DNA from: Pedobacter jeongneungensis
GTDB lineage: Bacteria > Bacteroidota > Bacteroidia > Sphingobacteriales > Sphingobacteriaceae
Assembly (NCBI RefSeq): GCF_000633455.1
Contig: NZ_AYMG01000011.1
Span: forward strand, 119,330 to 183,329
DNA length: 64,000 bases
Direction of reading: 5' to 3'
The position numbers and the translations under genes are program-made. Numbering within the stretch: the first letter of the stretch is position 1; each line of letters opens with the position of its first letter. The notes below the pieces were generated by a model that had not been told where the DNA came from, did not search any database, and saw only the letters and a program-made list of their open reading frames with translations. Positions 50,788 to 59,285 of the stretch are shown piece by piece.

Positions 50788-53100
50788 ATGAAAAAATTAC
50801 AGCTTATCGGCTTGGTAATGCTATATACGTTATTAAGCAGCACTGTTTTCGCTGCCGCTTTAAAAAATATAAAAGGTAAGGTTATTGATGCCAGCACTAA
50901 ACAAACGTTGCCAGGTGCAACCATTTTTATTCCAGATTTAAAGGTTTCGGCCGTAACCAATAACGATGGAGAATTTACATTGAACAACCTTCCTTCAAAA
51001 GGAAGTTACCTGGTAGAGGTACATTATGTAGGCTATAAAACTGCTACACAGGTGGTAGATCTTGCTAACGCAGCTGCATTAGAATTCTCTTTACAGCCTA
51101 CGGCAATCGAAACAAAAGAAATTGTAATTACAGGAAGTTTAATCAGCAGTACCAGCAAAAGAAACAGTGCTTCATCAGCAGTAGTGGGCAAGGATCAGCT
51201 TTTACAGCCCTCAACCAACTTAATTGATGCATTGACTAAAATTCCCGGTGTTTCGCAGATCACTACCGGACCATCCATTTCTAAACCTGTTATCAGGGGT
51301 TTAGGCTACAACAGGATTGTAACCTTAGATGATGGAATTAAACAACAAGGCCAGCAATGGGGCGATGAACACGGGATCGAAATTGATCAGTTTAAATCAG
51401 ACCGTATTGAGGTTTTACGTGGCGCAGCTTCATTAATGTATGGGTCTGACGCATTAGGTGGTGTAATTAACTTATTAGAACCTAGTTCGGCACCTGAAGG
51501 ACAAGTTAAAGGTGAATTTATCACCAATTACTCTACCAACAATGGCCTTACCGCCAACTCATTAATGTTAAACGGTAACGAAAATGGTTTTGTTTGGAGA
51601 GCCCGCGGAACTTATAAAAATGCTTACTCTTTTAAAACACCTACCGGATATTTTCCTAATTCGGGTTTTAACGAAACCGATTTAAGTGGTATGGTGGGTT
51701 TAAACAAAAGCTGGGGTTACACACATTTAAACGTTTCTAACTTCCATAATAACATTGGTTTCTACGAACCAACTTTAGATGATAATGGAAATTTTGTAAA
51801 AGAAGATGGTAGTGCATTTACCAACGACGATTATAAAAACCGTACTTTAGAATACCCTCGTCAGGATATCAGACACTTTAAAATTGCCCTGAATAACAAT
51901 TTTATTATAGGTAATGGTAATTTAAAGGCCGATTTCGGTTATCAGCAGAACCAGCGTCGCGAATTGGATGGACCAGACCCGGCCTTATTCTTCGACCTTA
52001 AAACTTACAATGCCGACTTAAAATATTATATCCATGAAACCAATGGATGGCAGCCGGTTTTTGGTATAAGTGTAGATGATGCGCATAGTCAAAACAAAGG
52101 AACAGAATTTTTAATCCCAGCCTATGATACTTTCGGCTTAGGTGTTTTTGCTTATGCAAAGAAAAACTGGGAGAATAATACTTTTAGTATCGGTGCACGC
52201 TACGATTTCAGAAAAAATAACGGAAAACAATTGTTTGATGATGGCGAAGAACTTTTTGCTCCTTTTAAAAACAAGTTTTCTAACGTAAGTGGTGCCCTGG
52301 GTTTTACACATCAGTTTAACGATGAATTAAATTTTAAAGCCAACGCAGGCTCTGCTTTCCGTGCACCAAATCCGGCAGAATTAGGATCAAATGGTGTACA
52401 TGAAGGTACTTTTAGGTATGAAATAGGGAATTCTGCATTAAGCCCGGAGCGCAGTTATCAGGTAGATGCTGCTTTAGAATATGAAGGAAAAATTGTGAGT
52501 GCAAGTGCGAGCATTTATAACAATTACATCCACAATTATATTTACGCATCAAACAATGGCGAACAAAGAACTGTTGATGGTACACTTTTCGATGTTTACC
52601 GTTACGGACAGGTAAATGCCAATCTTTATGGTGCTGAGGCAAGTTTAACCATCCATCCGGTTCCATTTATCCACTTCGAAAATACTTTTGGATACGTTCA
52701 TGCACAGAACAATACGCTAAACAGACCACTTTCGTTTATCCCGGCAGGAACATTGAGAAATGAGCTGCGTTTCGAGCCTAAACTTAAAGGTACAAATGAT
52801 GCTTACCTTTCTGTTGGCATCAACTCGGCATTTAAACAAACCCGTGTGGATGATGTTTTTGAAACACCAACCAGCGGTTACACCTTGTTAAACGCTGGAA
52901 TCGGTGCTACATTTAATTTAGGTAAACAGCCTGTTAAACTATCCGTTTCGGCCAATAACCTGTTAAACCAGAAATATTACGATGCTTTAAGCAGGTTTAA
53001 ACCAGGTCGTTTTGATCAGGAAAATCCTAATTTAGGTGTTTACAATACCGGTAGAAACATCACTTTCGGATTGTATGTTCCTTTTACACTGGTTAAATAA
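50788..53100 (+). CDS. TonB-dependent receptor, probably for a metal or metal complex
   Basis: A 770-residue outer-membrane receptor from the ATG at 50788, where a signal peptide (KLQLIGLVMLYTLLSSTVFA) begins; the longer frame from 50740 adds a hydrophobic stretch that is not needed. It has a carboxypeptidase-regulatory domain (about 24-110), a plug domain (about 120-225, PVIRGLGYNRIVTLDDGIKQQGQQWGDEHG, DRIEVLRGAASLMYGSDALGGVIN), and a barrel of about 22 strands ending FGLYVPFTLVK. The preceding His/Cys-rich protein suggests a metal substrate (zinc or copper), which is inference. Confidence 0.92.
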   Translation: MKKLQLIGLVMLYTLLSSTVFAAALKNIKGKVIDASTKQTLPGATIFIPDLKVSAVTNNDGEFTLNNLPSKGSYLVEVHYVGYKTATQVVDLANAAALEFSLQPTAIETKEIVITGSLISSTSKRNSASSAVVGKDQLLQPSTNLIDALTKIPGVSQITTGPSISKPVIRGLGYNRIVTLDDGIKQQGQQWGDEHGIEIDQFKSDRIEVLRGAASLMYGSDALGGVINLLEPSSAPEGQVKGEFITNYSTNNGLTANSLMLNGNENGFVWRARGTYKNAYSFKTPTGYFPNSGFNETDLSGMVGLNKSWGYTHLNVSNFHNNIGFYEPTLDDNGNFVKEDGSAFTNDDYKNRTLEYPRQDIRHFKIALNNNFIIGNGNLKADFGYQQNQRRELDGPDPALFFDLKTYNADLKYYIHETNGWQPVFGISVDDAHSQNKGTEFLIPAYDTFGLGVFAYAKKNWENNTFSIGARYDFRKNNGKQLFDDGEELFAPFKNKFSNVSGALGFTHQFNDELNFKANAGSAFRAPNPAELGSNGVHEGTFRYEIGNSALSPERSYQVDAALEYEGKIVSASASIYNNYIHNYIYASNNGEQRTVDGTLFDVYRYGQVNANLYGAEASLTIHPVPFIHFENTFGYVHAQNNTLNRPLSFIPAGTLRNELRFEPKLKGTNDAYLSVGINSAFKQTRVDDVFETPTSGYTLLNAGIGATFNLGKQPVKLSVSANNLLNQKYYDALSRFKPGRFDQENPNLGVYNTGRNITFGLYVPFTLVK

Positions 53101-53127
53101 AGTCCTCTAATATCATTTATAGACAAA

Positions 53128-53164
53128 AAAGCGGAGCTGATCGATGAGATCACTCCGCTTTTTA
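53128..53164 (+). terminator. Terminator after the TonB receptor
   Basis: AAAGCGGAG pairs with CTCCGCTTT through an inner GATC pair with one mismatch, then TTTATTT. Confidence 0.75.
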
Positions 53165-53288
53165 TTTAAGTACGTTTTAGATGAATCGTCCTCTCGACCG
53201 CAGTGGAGTAGATAGATCTAAAATAGATTTTGCTTCACAATAACTGATCCTCAACGGGATTATCAATGACAGAGTCTATTAGTACAAT

Positions 53289-53387
53289 CGTCATTCCCGC
53301 GCAGGCGGGAATCTTAAAGCTTATTGCATTAAGATTCCCAATCGAGTTGGGAATGACGATTTCGAGCGGACCCGATAGCTATCGGGT
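53289..53387. repeat. CGTCATTCCC palindrome plus CCGATAGCTATCGG palindrome, copy 2
   Basis: 53289-53358 is a double hairpin: CGTCATTCCC...GGGAATCTTAA, then TTAAGATTCCC...GGGAATGACG, each half itself palindromic (ATTCCCGC/GCGGGAAT and ATTCCCA/TGGGAAT). The same element is at 60291-60377. Next to it, ACCCGATAGCTATCGGGT (53370-53387) is a perfect palindrome sharing its core with 34381-34398. The remaining spacer to 53473 has GGAGAGATCTCTCC (53412-53425); no gene seen. Confidence 0.75.
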
Positions 53388-53473
53388 GTAACGCAGCCTA
53401 GAAATCTGTCTGGAGAGATCTCTCCATTTCGCTTCGCTTCAGTCGAGATGACGGTACTATTTGAAGTCCTCAA

Positions 53474-54553
53474 CTACTTCTTAAACGTTTCCCTTTTGGC
53501 CCTTACATACTGATTTGGCCATTCGCTATCATCGCCAAGTACCTGTGCGGCATGTGTAGGGAAATAGGCATCTCTCAGCGATTCACGGGCAATAAAAATT
53601 AAATCTGCCTTTCCTTGCTCCAGAATTTCTTCGGCCTGGTGCGCCTCAACAATTACCCCTACAGCACCGGTATAAATGCCGATTTCATTTCTGATTTTAT
53701 CTGCAAAAGGAACCTGGTAATTTGGTCCGGCTGGGATAAAGGCATCAGGTACATTACCACCTGAAGAGGTATCAATTAAATCTACTCCACGATCTTTTAA
53801 AACTGCAGCCAATTGCAACGAATCATTTTCGTTCCAGCCACCTTCCGTCCAGTCGGTAGCCGAAATACGTACAAATAGTGGCAGGTTTTCAGGCCAAACT
53901 GATTGCACGGCTTCAACCACATCGATTACCAAACGGATCCGGTTTTCGAAACTTCCCCCATAAACATCATTACGTTTATTGCTTAGCGGACTAAAAAACT
54001 CATGCAATAAGTAACCATGTGCGGCATGTATTTCTACCACTTTATAACCTGCTTCTAAAGCACGTTTTGCAGCTGCCCTGAAAGCAAAAACAATATCCTG
54101 AATTTCTGAAATCGTTAATTCGTGCGGCTCTACCTGTCCTTGTTTAAAAGGAATTGGCGATGGACCAACAGGCTTCCAGCTGTTTTCGCCAGCCGCAATC
54201 TGTTCACCTCCGTTCCATGGCACCTCGCAACTGGCTTTTCTGCCTGCATGCGCCAGTTGTATACCAGCAATAGCACCATTGTTATGAATGAAAGAAACAA
54301 TCTGTTTCAATTTTTCTACATGTTCATCTTTCCAGATGCCCAGATCAGCATAGGTAATCCTTCCATCAGCAGTAACCGCGGAAGCCTCCTGGATAATTAA
54401 ACCTGCACCACCAACGGCGCGGCTTCCTAAATGTACCAAATGCCAATCGTTGGCAAAGCCATCAACAGCAGAATACTGGCACATTGGAGAAATAACAATT
54501 CTATTTTTTAGGGTTACGTCCTTTATGGTAAAAGGAGAAAATAATTTCGACAT
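53474..54553 (-). CDS. Old Yellow Enzyme family NADH:flavin oxidoreductase, YqjM-like
   Basis: FMN enzyme that reduces activated double bonds. The 359-residue protein shows SPMCQYSAVDGFANDWH with C25 and Y27, the redox-tuning Cys and Tyr of the YqjM class, HAGRK (102-106), and the substrate pair H175/H178 in EIHAAHGYLLHEFFSPLSNKR. LIFIARESLRDAYFPTHAAQ is the family ending. Physiological substrate unknown. It is followed upstream by an aldo/keto reductase on the same strand across a palindromic spacer. Confidence 0.93.
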   Translation of the reverse strand: MSKLFSPFTIKDVTLKNRIVISPMCQYSAVDGFANDWHLVHLGSRAVGGAGLIIQEASAVTADGRITYADLGIWKDEHVEKLKQIVSFIHNNGAIAGIQLAHAGRKASCEVPWNGGEQIAAGENSWKPVGPSPIPFKQGQVEPHELTISEIQDIVFAFRAAAKRALEAGYKVVEIHAAHGYLLHEFFSPLSNKRNDVYGGSFENRIRLVIDVVEAVQSVWPENLPLFVRISATDWTEGGWNENDSLQLAAVLKDRGVDLIDTSSGGNVPDAFIPAGPNYQVPFADKIRNEIGIYTGAVGVIVEAHQAEEILEQGKADLIFIARESLRDAYFPTHAAQVLGDDSEWPNQYVRAKRETFKK

Positions 54554-54568
54554 ATTTTTTTTTTATTT

Positions 54569-54646
54569 TAACCACGAAGGGCACAGAGAAATACACAGAG
54601 TACACCGATTTTTCTCTGTAAAAAAATCCGTGTGCTCTGTGGTTAA
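54569..54646. repeat. AACCACGAAGG...GTGGTT palindromic spacer
   Basis: AACCAC and CACAGAG words at the left pair with CTCTGTGGTT on the right; the inner part repeats CACAGAG/CTCTGT. It lies between OYE and aldo/keto reductase genes. Confidence 0.55.
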
Positions 54647-54654
54647 TATTACGA

Positions 54655-55644
54655 TTAAAAACCAGCTTTATTTAATTCGGTATTGATCAACTGAATTTCT
54701 TCAGCGTTTAATTTTACGTTAATGGCTTCTGCATTTTGTACAGCTTGCTTTTCATTCCGCGCACCAACCAAAGCGATGGTAATGCCCTGGCGTTCAACCG
54801 TCCAGCGTAACACCAATTGAGATAAGGTTGCATTTTTCTCATCAGCCAATGGTTTTATTTTAGCCAAAAATGCATTCGTTTTTTCGATACTTTCTGGCGA
54901 GAAAAATTTGTTTCCCTGACGGTGATCGCCTTCTTCAAATTGATGGCCAGGTTTCAATTTTCCAGTCAGCAAACCGCGCTCCATCGGACTATAAGCTAAA
55001 ACTGATTTATTTTTTTCAATGCAATAGGGGACAATCTCCTCTTCTACCCCACGATTCACCATACTGAATGGGATCTGGTTAGAAATAATTTCTAAAGTTT
55101 TGTCAGCTTCTTTTAATTGCGCTACATCATAGTTGCATACGCCTGCATAACGCACTTTACCCTGTTCAATCAACCTGCTCACGGCTTCGAAAGTTTCGCT
55201 GATTGGTGTGGTTATATCCGGCCAGTGGATTTGGTAAAGATCAATATAATCGGTACCCAGCCGTTTTAAAGATTGCTCACATTCGTAAATCACACTTTCT
55301 TTTCCCGCATATTTATAAATATCGATCTCCTTTCCATCGTTGTTTTTACTCTTAAAGCCGAAATCGCCCTTCGCCAGGTCCCAGCGCATTCCAAATTTGG
55401 TTACCAGTTGTAATTTATCACGCGAGATACCTTTTATTGCATCGCCTACAATTTCTTCACTATCGCCCTGACCGTAAATTGGCGCCGTATCAATCGAAGT
55501 GACCCCTAAATCGTAACCCGCTTTAATAGCGTTAATTGCATCGTTTCTATCTGTGCTTCCCCACATCCAACCGCCAGCAGCCCAGGCGCCAAATGTGATT
55601 ACTGAAAGTTCTAAATCTGAGTTTCCAATTTTTCTGTATTCCAT
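54655..55644 (-). CDS. Aldo/keto reductase
   Basis: NADPH-dependent aldehyde or ketone reductase, (beta/alpha)8 barrel, 329 residues. Catalytic tetrad D52, Y57, K83 and H140 is complete (SIDTAPIYGQG, LVTKFG, YQIHWPD). GVCNYDVAQL and the C-terminal ITIALVGARNEKQAVQNAEA, with the NADP-binding Arg, fit the AKR11/12 type. It begins 2 nt after the DoxX stop, so both are one operon. Confidence 0.93.
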   Translation of the reverse strand: MEYRKIGNSDLELSVITFGAWAAGGWMWGSTDRNDAINAIKAGYDLGVTSIDTAPIYGQGDSEEIVGDAIKGISRDKLQLVTKFGMRWDLAKGDFGFKSKNNDGKEIDIYKYAGKESVIYECEQSLKRLGTDYIDLYQIHWPDITTPISETFEAVSRLIEQGKVRYAGVCNYDVAQLKEADKTLEIISNQIPFSMVNRGVEEEIVPYCIEKNKSVLAYSPMERGLLTGKLKPGHQFEEGDHRQGNKFFSPESIEKTNAFLAKIKPLADEKNATLSQLVLRWTVERQGITIALVGARNEKQAVQNAEAINVKLNAEEIQLINTELNKAGF

Positions 55645-55646
55645 AA

Positions 55647-56042
55647 TTATTTTTTAATGAGTTTATCAACCGCATAACTGTTATGCGGAAGGTAAGCGAG
55701 TAACACCGACAAAAATGCCACATGGATGAGTTGAGAAGGCAGCGCTTCCCAGTTCTCTATTACCGTTGTTCCGAAAATCAATGCTAAAGAAATCAGTCCG
55801 GCAAATAGTAATCCTTGCCTGGTAAATAAACCTAAGATAATCATCAATCCTGCTATAAACTCGGCAAAAGGCAACATATAACTGAAAGGGATCACCAATG
55901 CATCAGGCAAATAAGATTTGGAAAATTGCCCGACCATCCATTGGCTGAAGCCCGCAAGTTTTGGTAAACGCACTAAGCCATGTCCGAAAAAACTTAAGCC
56001 TATTGCTAAGCGGCCAAGTAAATATGCCCATTTTGTATCCAT
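55647..56042 (-). CDS. DoxX family membrane protein
   Basis: A 131-residue protein with four membrane helices; LLGRLAIGLSFFGHGLVRLPKLAGF and PFAEFIAGLMIILGLFTRQGLL are DoxX hallmarks. The longer frame starts at 56066, but a TATGTTTG promoter box covers 56060-56067, so the ATG at 56042 is the start. The aldo/keto reductase follows directly. DoxX proteins are linked to quinone or thiol redox chemistry in the inner membrane; its job here is unknown. Confidence 0.88.
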   Translation of the reverse strand: MDTKWAYLLGRLAIGLSFFGHGLVRLPKLAGFSQWMVGQFSKSYLPDALVIPFSYMLPFAEFIAGLMIILGLFTRQGLLFAGLISLALIFGTTVIENWEALPSQLIHVAFLSVLLAYLPHNSYAVDKLIKK

Positions 56043-56059
56043 ACTGTATCGATATACTA

Positions 56060-56067
56060 CAAACATA
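56060..56067 (-). promoter_or_regulatory. -7 box of the DoxX-aldo/keto reductase operon
   Basis: Minus-strand TATGTTTG, predicting a start near 56053 and an 11-nt leader before ATG 56042. No -33 TTTG at normal spacing. Confidence 0.5.
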
Positions 56068-56223
56068 CAATCTCCATATTAATGATGTTTTAATGCAACA
56101 GTTATTAGACTGATATTTTACCGTTCCATGGCGTAGCGCTTAGCGTGAGGCGGATGGCGCTAGACATATCGCATGAAAACGCCAACCGCGAACCTCCCAT
56201 CGCTAAACTTTTTTCCGAAATAA

Positions 56224-56275
56224 TTTGGAGATCAACAAACAACATCATACATTAGTGTATTATTTAACTAATACA
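56224..56275 (+). promoter_or_regulatory. Promoter and GntR/YtrA-type operator of the ABC operon
   Basis: TTTG (56224-56227), 20 nt, TACATTAG (56248-56255, one mismatch to TAnnTTTG). Right behind it, TGTATTA (56256-56262) and TAATACA (56269-56275) form a perfect inverted repeat with a 6-nt spacer, covering the predicted start site. The GntR-type gene at 57912 is the likely binder. Confidence 0.6.
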
Positions 56276-56281
56276 GTAGAC

Positions 56282-57109
56282 ATGATCAACATTAACAATC
56301 TTAATTTTGGCTATAGTAAGCATAAGCCATTATTTAAAAATATGAGCATGCGCTTAAGCAACGGCCATATTTATGGTTTGCTCGGTAAAAACGGTGCCGG
56401 CAAATCAACTTTATTAAAAAACCTCGCCGGTTTGGTGTATGCGCAGAGCGGCACATTGGATGTGATGGGCTATGATCCGGCGAAAAGACAGCCTGCACTT
56501 TTAGAGCAGATCTGTTTCATTCCAGAAGAATTCTATTTGCCATCGGTAAAAATAGATGCTTATATAAAAGCCAATGCCCCCTTCTATAAAAATTTCGACC
56601 ACAATTATTTCGCTGATCTGATTAAAGAATTTGACGTTCCGGTTGAGCAGAAACTCATTAATATGAGCTATGGGCAGAAGAAAAAAGTAATTATTGCATT
56701 CGGATTGGCTACCCAGGCGAAACTGGTTATTATGGACGAGCCAACCAACGGTTTAGATATTCCATCTAAGGCACAGTTCAGAAAAATTATGGCTTCTGCC
56801 ATGACAGATGAGCGTTGCATCATTATTTCTACCCACCAGGTTAGAGATTTAGATAACCTGATCGATACGGTAATTATGCTTGATGAAAATGATATTGCAC
56901 TTAAAGCTACAGTAGAAGAGATTACAGCAAAGTTAACTTTCAAAAAAGTGAAAGAAATTGACGATAGCATCATTTATGCCGAACCATCGCTTTCTGGTTA
57001 TAATGCGGTAATGCCAAACTACCAGCAGGAAGAAAGCAAACTAGATATGGAACTCCTTTTCAATGCCATACTTGCAGAAAAAATCAAATTTAAACCTCTA
57101 TTCAGTTAA
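56282..57109 (+). CDS. ABC transporter ATP-binding protein
   Basis: A 275-residue ATPase from the ATG at 56282; the longer frame (56225) crosses the operator and is rejected. Walker A GKNGAGKS (35-42), ABC signature MSYGQ (128-132, variant of LSGGQ), Walker B with D-loop MDEPTNGLD (151-159), and the switch His in STHQ. It resembles the YtrB/CcmA type that works with a small membrane subunit and a GntR regulator. The membrane gene follows 3 nt later. Confidence 0.93.
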   Translation: MININNLNFGYSKHKPLFKNMSMRLSNGHIYGLLGKNGAGKSTLLKNLAGLVYAQSGTLDVMGYDPAKRQPALLEQICFIPEEFYLPSVKIDAYIKANAPFYKNFDHNYFADLIKEFDVPVEQKLINMSYGQKKKVIIAFGLATQAKLVIMDEPTNGLDIPSKAQFRKIMASAMTDERCIIISTHQVRDLDNLIDTVIMLDENDIALKATVEEITAKLTFKKVKEIDDSIIYAEPSLSGYNAVMPNYQQEESKLDMELLFNAILAEKIKFKPLFS

Positions 57110-57112
57110 GCG

Positions 57113-57910
57113 ATGAACAACACATTTAATATTAATCGATTTGGCTTATTGCTTAAAAGACAATGGCTTGATTTTGGAAAAATCTATTTAATCAGTTTTG
57201 GTGTATTAATTGGCGTTTTGGCCTTATTTTATAGCATAAGCTTAACAGATAATAATTTAAAATACCTTTCATCTAACACATTAAGTTTTAGATTTCCTCT
57301 CTTTCTGATTACGGGCTTTTTATTTGTAAGCATTATAGCGAACAGTTATTTTATGCACTTAGGACAAAAACCTAAAGCCATCATTAACATTTTGGTACCT
57401 GCATCGAACATTGAAAAATTTTTATGCGCTATATTCTACACCCTGATTATTGGAATACCAAGTTACTTATTATGCTTTTACTTGATCGATCTTTCCTTTA
57501 TTTCTTCTGTTAGGGCAACCCATACTTTAACAGGAAGTTATACCGATTATCAAGGCAAAAAGGTAGTTATAGATTATTTAACTTATTTTTTCTCAACCGG
57601 AACCGTTAAAAACTTTTCCCAGTTTTATTATGTGCCGCTATTGATCAATAGCGTTTTCCTATTAGGCTCTATATTTTTCCAAAACTTCCACTACATTAAA
57701 ACAGCAATTTCTATAATGGTATTTGGGGTACTTTGGGTTACTTCAACAATTTTTGTGCTGCAAAAACTAACCAACAATACAGTTTGGGTTGGAAACCACT
57801 ACTGGCAAGACGAGGGTAATATCTTCTTCATAATGAGTTTAATAGGCATATTATTAACATTGGCATTCTGGTTTATCTCATTTATACGTTTAAAAGAAAA
57901 GGAGGCTTAA
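57113..57910 (+). CDS. Membrane subunit of the YtrA-regulated ABC system
   Basis: A 265-residue protein with six hydrophobic helices, the last near the C-terminus (FFIMSLIGILLTLAFWFISFIRL). No family motif is recognised; size and position match the membrane partners of YtrB-like ATPases, which usually export or sense cell wall antibiotics or lipids. It lies 3 nt after the ATPase gene and 1 nt before the GntR-type gene. Cargo unknown. Confidence 0.8.
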   Translation: MNNTFNINRFGLLLKRQWLDFGKIYLISFGVLIGVLALFYSISLTDNNLKYLSSNTLSFRFPLFLITGFLFVSIIANSYFMHLGQKPKAIINILVPASNIEKFLCAIFYTLIIGIPSYLLCFYLIDLSFISSVRATHTLTGSYTDYQGKKVVIDYLTYFFSTGTVKNFSQFYYVPLLINSVFLLGSIFFQNFHYIKTAISIMVFGVLWVTSTIFVLQKLTNNTVWVGNHYWQDEGNIFFIMSLIGILLTLAFWFISFIRLKEKEA

Positions 57911-57911
57911 A

Positions 57912-58286
57912 ATGGAATTTAACAACAACAAGGCCATTTACCTACAGATAGCTGAATATGTTTGCGAGCAGATATTATTGGGTAAATGGAAAGCCGACGA
58001 AAAAATTCCATCGGTAAGGGAAATGGCAGTAGAAATGGAAGTAAATCCCAATACAGTAATGCGCACATACGAATTGCTACAAGGCAAGAATATCATAAAC
58101 AACAAAAGGGGAATAGGTTTTTTTCTGGCCGACGACACCATAGATCAGGTAAAACAATATAGGAAAACCAGTTTTATCGAAGATGAACTGCCGAACTTGT
58201 TCAGAAACCTTTACCTCCTGGAAGTTGATTTCGACGAGCTAAAATCCCGCTATCAAACTTTTGTATCACAAAACTTTAACGCCTAA
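57912..58286 (+). CDS. GntR family regulator, YtrA subfamily
   Basis: A 124-residue regulator: winged helix domain 1-75 with AIYLQIAEYVCEQILLGKWKADEKIPSVREMAVEMEVNPNTVMRTYELLQ, then a short C-terminal dimer segment in place of a ligand domain, which defines YtrA-type proteins. It is the third gene of the ABC operon. The inverted repeat at 56256-56275, just after the promoter, is the likely operator, so it represses its own operon. Confidence 0.92.
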   Translation: MEFNNNKAIYLQIAEYVCEQILLGKWKADEKIPSVREMAVEMEVNPNTVMRTYELLQGKNIINNKRGIGFFLADDTIDQVKQYRKTSFIEDELPNLFRNLYLLEVDFDELKSRYQTFVSQNFNA

Positions 58287-58290
58287 AAAA

Positions 58291-59148
58291 ATGAAAACAA
58301 GCAATAAATTATTAACAGGGCTGGCAATTGCCTTGCTTATTATTCCATTAACCGTAATGATCCTGATTGCCAAAGCAAACCGGATCGATAATAAAACCTA
58401 CGATAAAATGTTAACAGGAGCCGAAACCACAGACAGTGATGTAGATCGGTTTATCACAAAATATCCTGTTCAGGCATTTCAACATGTGGTAATTAACGGC
58501 TCAGAATCATCTTTCCTAAATATTAAAATAATTGCCAACGATAAGTTTTTGTTTAAAGCAACTAATGATCTTGCACCTTATATCGAATACAAGGTAGATA
58601 AGGATGGTAAACTAAACATCTCTTTAAAAGAAGAACGTAATTACCAGCATGGAACATTGTTGATTTTTTCACCAAACTTAAAAGGAATTACTTTTAACAA
58701 TGTATCTGTGGATGCTTTAGCAGTAAATACGGATAGTTTAAATGTAGAAATCACCAAAGGTGTAAACTTCAGATTTGGGGAGGATATGAAAGTCAAAAAT
58801 CTGCACCTGGTAAAGAAGACTATATATCAACAACAAGATGTGGTGATACCCGGGATTACCATTGAAGATGCAAAAATTGAAAACTTGCATGCCGATATCA
58901 CTGCAGGATACTTAACCGTAAATAACACGCCACTACTAAATGCTGATCTGAAATTGAAAGATGCAAAAGCAGAATTCAAAAATGAAGAAAATAAGAATAT
59001 AGGCCCAATAGAAACCCTCTCTTTAAATAGCATGGGGAAGAATGATGTAAATTTTCAGCACATTAAGATAAACAAAGCAAGCGGAAACCTTTCTGATGAA
59101 ACAAGCATCCAGATACCTACTGTTAATTTAAAGCAATTGATTAAATAA
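58291..59148 (+). CDS. Membrane-anchored protein of unknown function, fourth gene of the ABC operon
   Basis: A 285-residue protein from the ATG at 58291 (the frame to 58261 starts with TTG and overlaps the GntR gene). One N-terminal membrane helix (about 10-26), then a soluble part rich in beta-strand pattern and Asn/Lys, with repeated KGITFNN, VSVDALAVNTDSLN, KIENLHAD runs that suggest a right-handed beta-helix-like or adhesin-like fold. I do not recognise a family. It lies 4 nt after the regulator stop, so it belongs to the operon. Confidence 0.7.
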   Translation: MKTSNKLLTGLAIALLIIPLTVMILIAKANRIDNKTYDKMLTGAETTDSDVDRFITKYPVQAFQHVVINGSESSFLNIKIIANDKFLFKATNDLAPYIEYKVDKDGKLNISLKEERNYQHGTLLIFSPNLKGITFNNVSVDALAVNTDSLNVEITKGVNFRFGEDMKVKNLHLVKKTIYQQQDVVIPGITIEDAKIENLHADITAGYLTVNNTPLLNADLKLKDAKAEFKNEENKNIGPIETLSLNSMGKNDVNFQHIKINKASGNLSDETSIQIPTVNLKQLIK

Positions 59149-59223
59149 CATTTCAGAATACCAAAACGATACTAATCATTATAGATTATTGTGATTTTGT
59201 AAAAAGGGCATGATTTTTAAGCT

Positions 59224-59264
59224 AACTAATTGGCAAAAGTTTAACTTGAGCCAATTAGTTTTTT
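59224..59264 (+). terminator. Terminator of the ABC operon
   Basis: AACTAATTGGC pairs perfectly with GCCAATTAGTT, followed by TTTT; ends the four-gene operon. Confidence 0.8.
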
Positions 59265-59285
59265 AGTTTACGTCATTTCCAGTCA

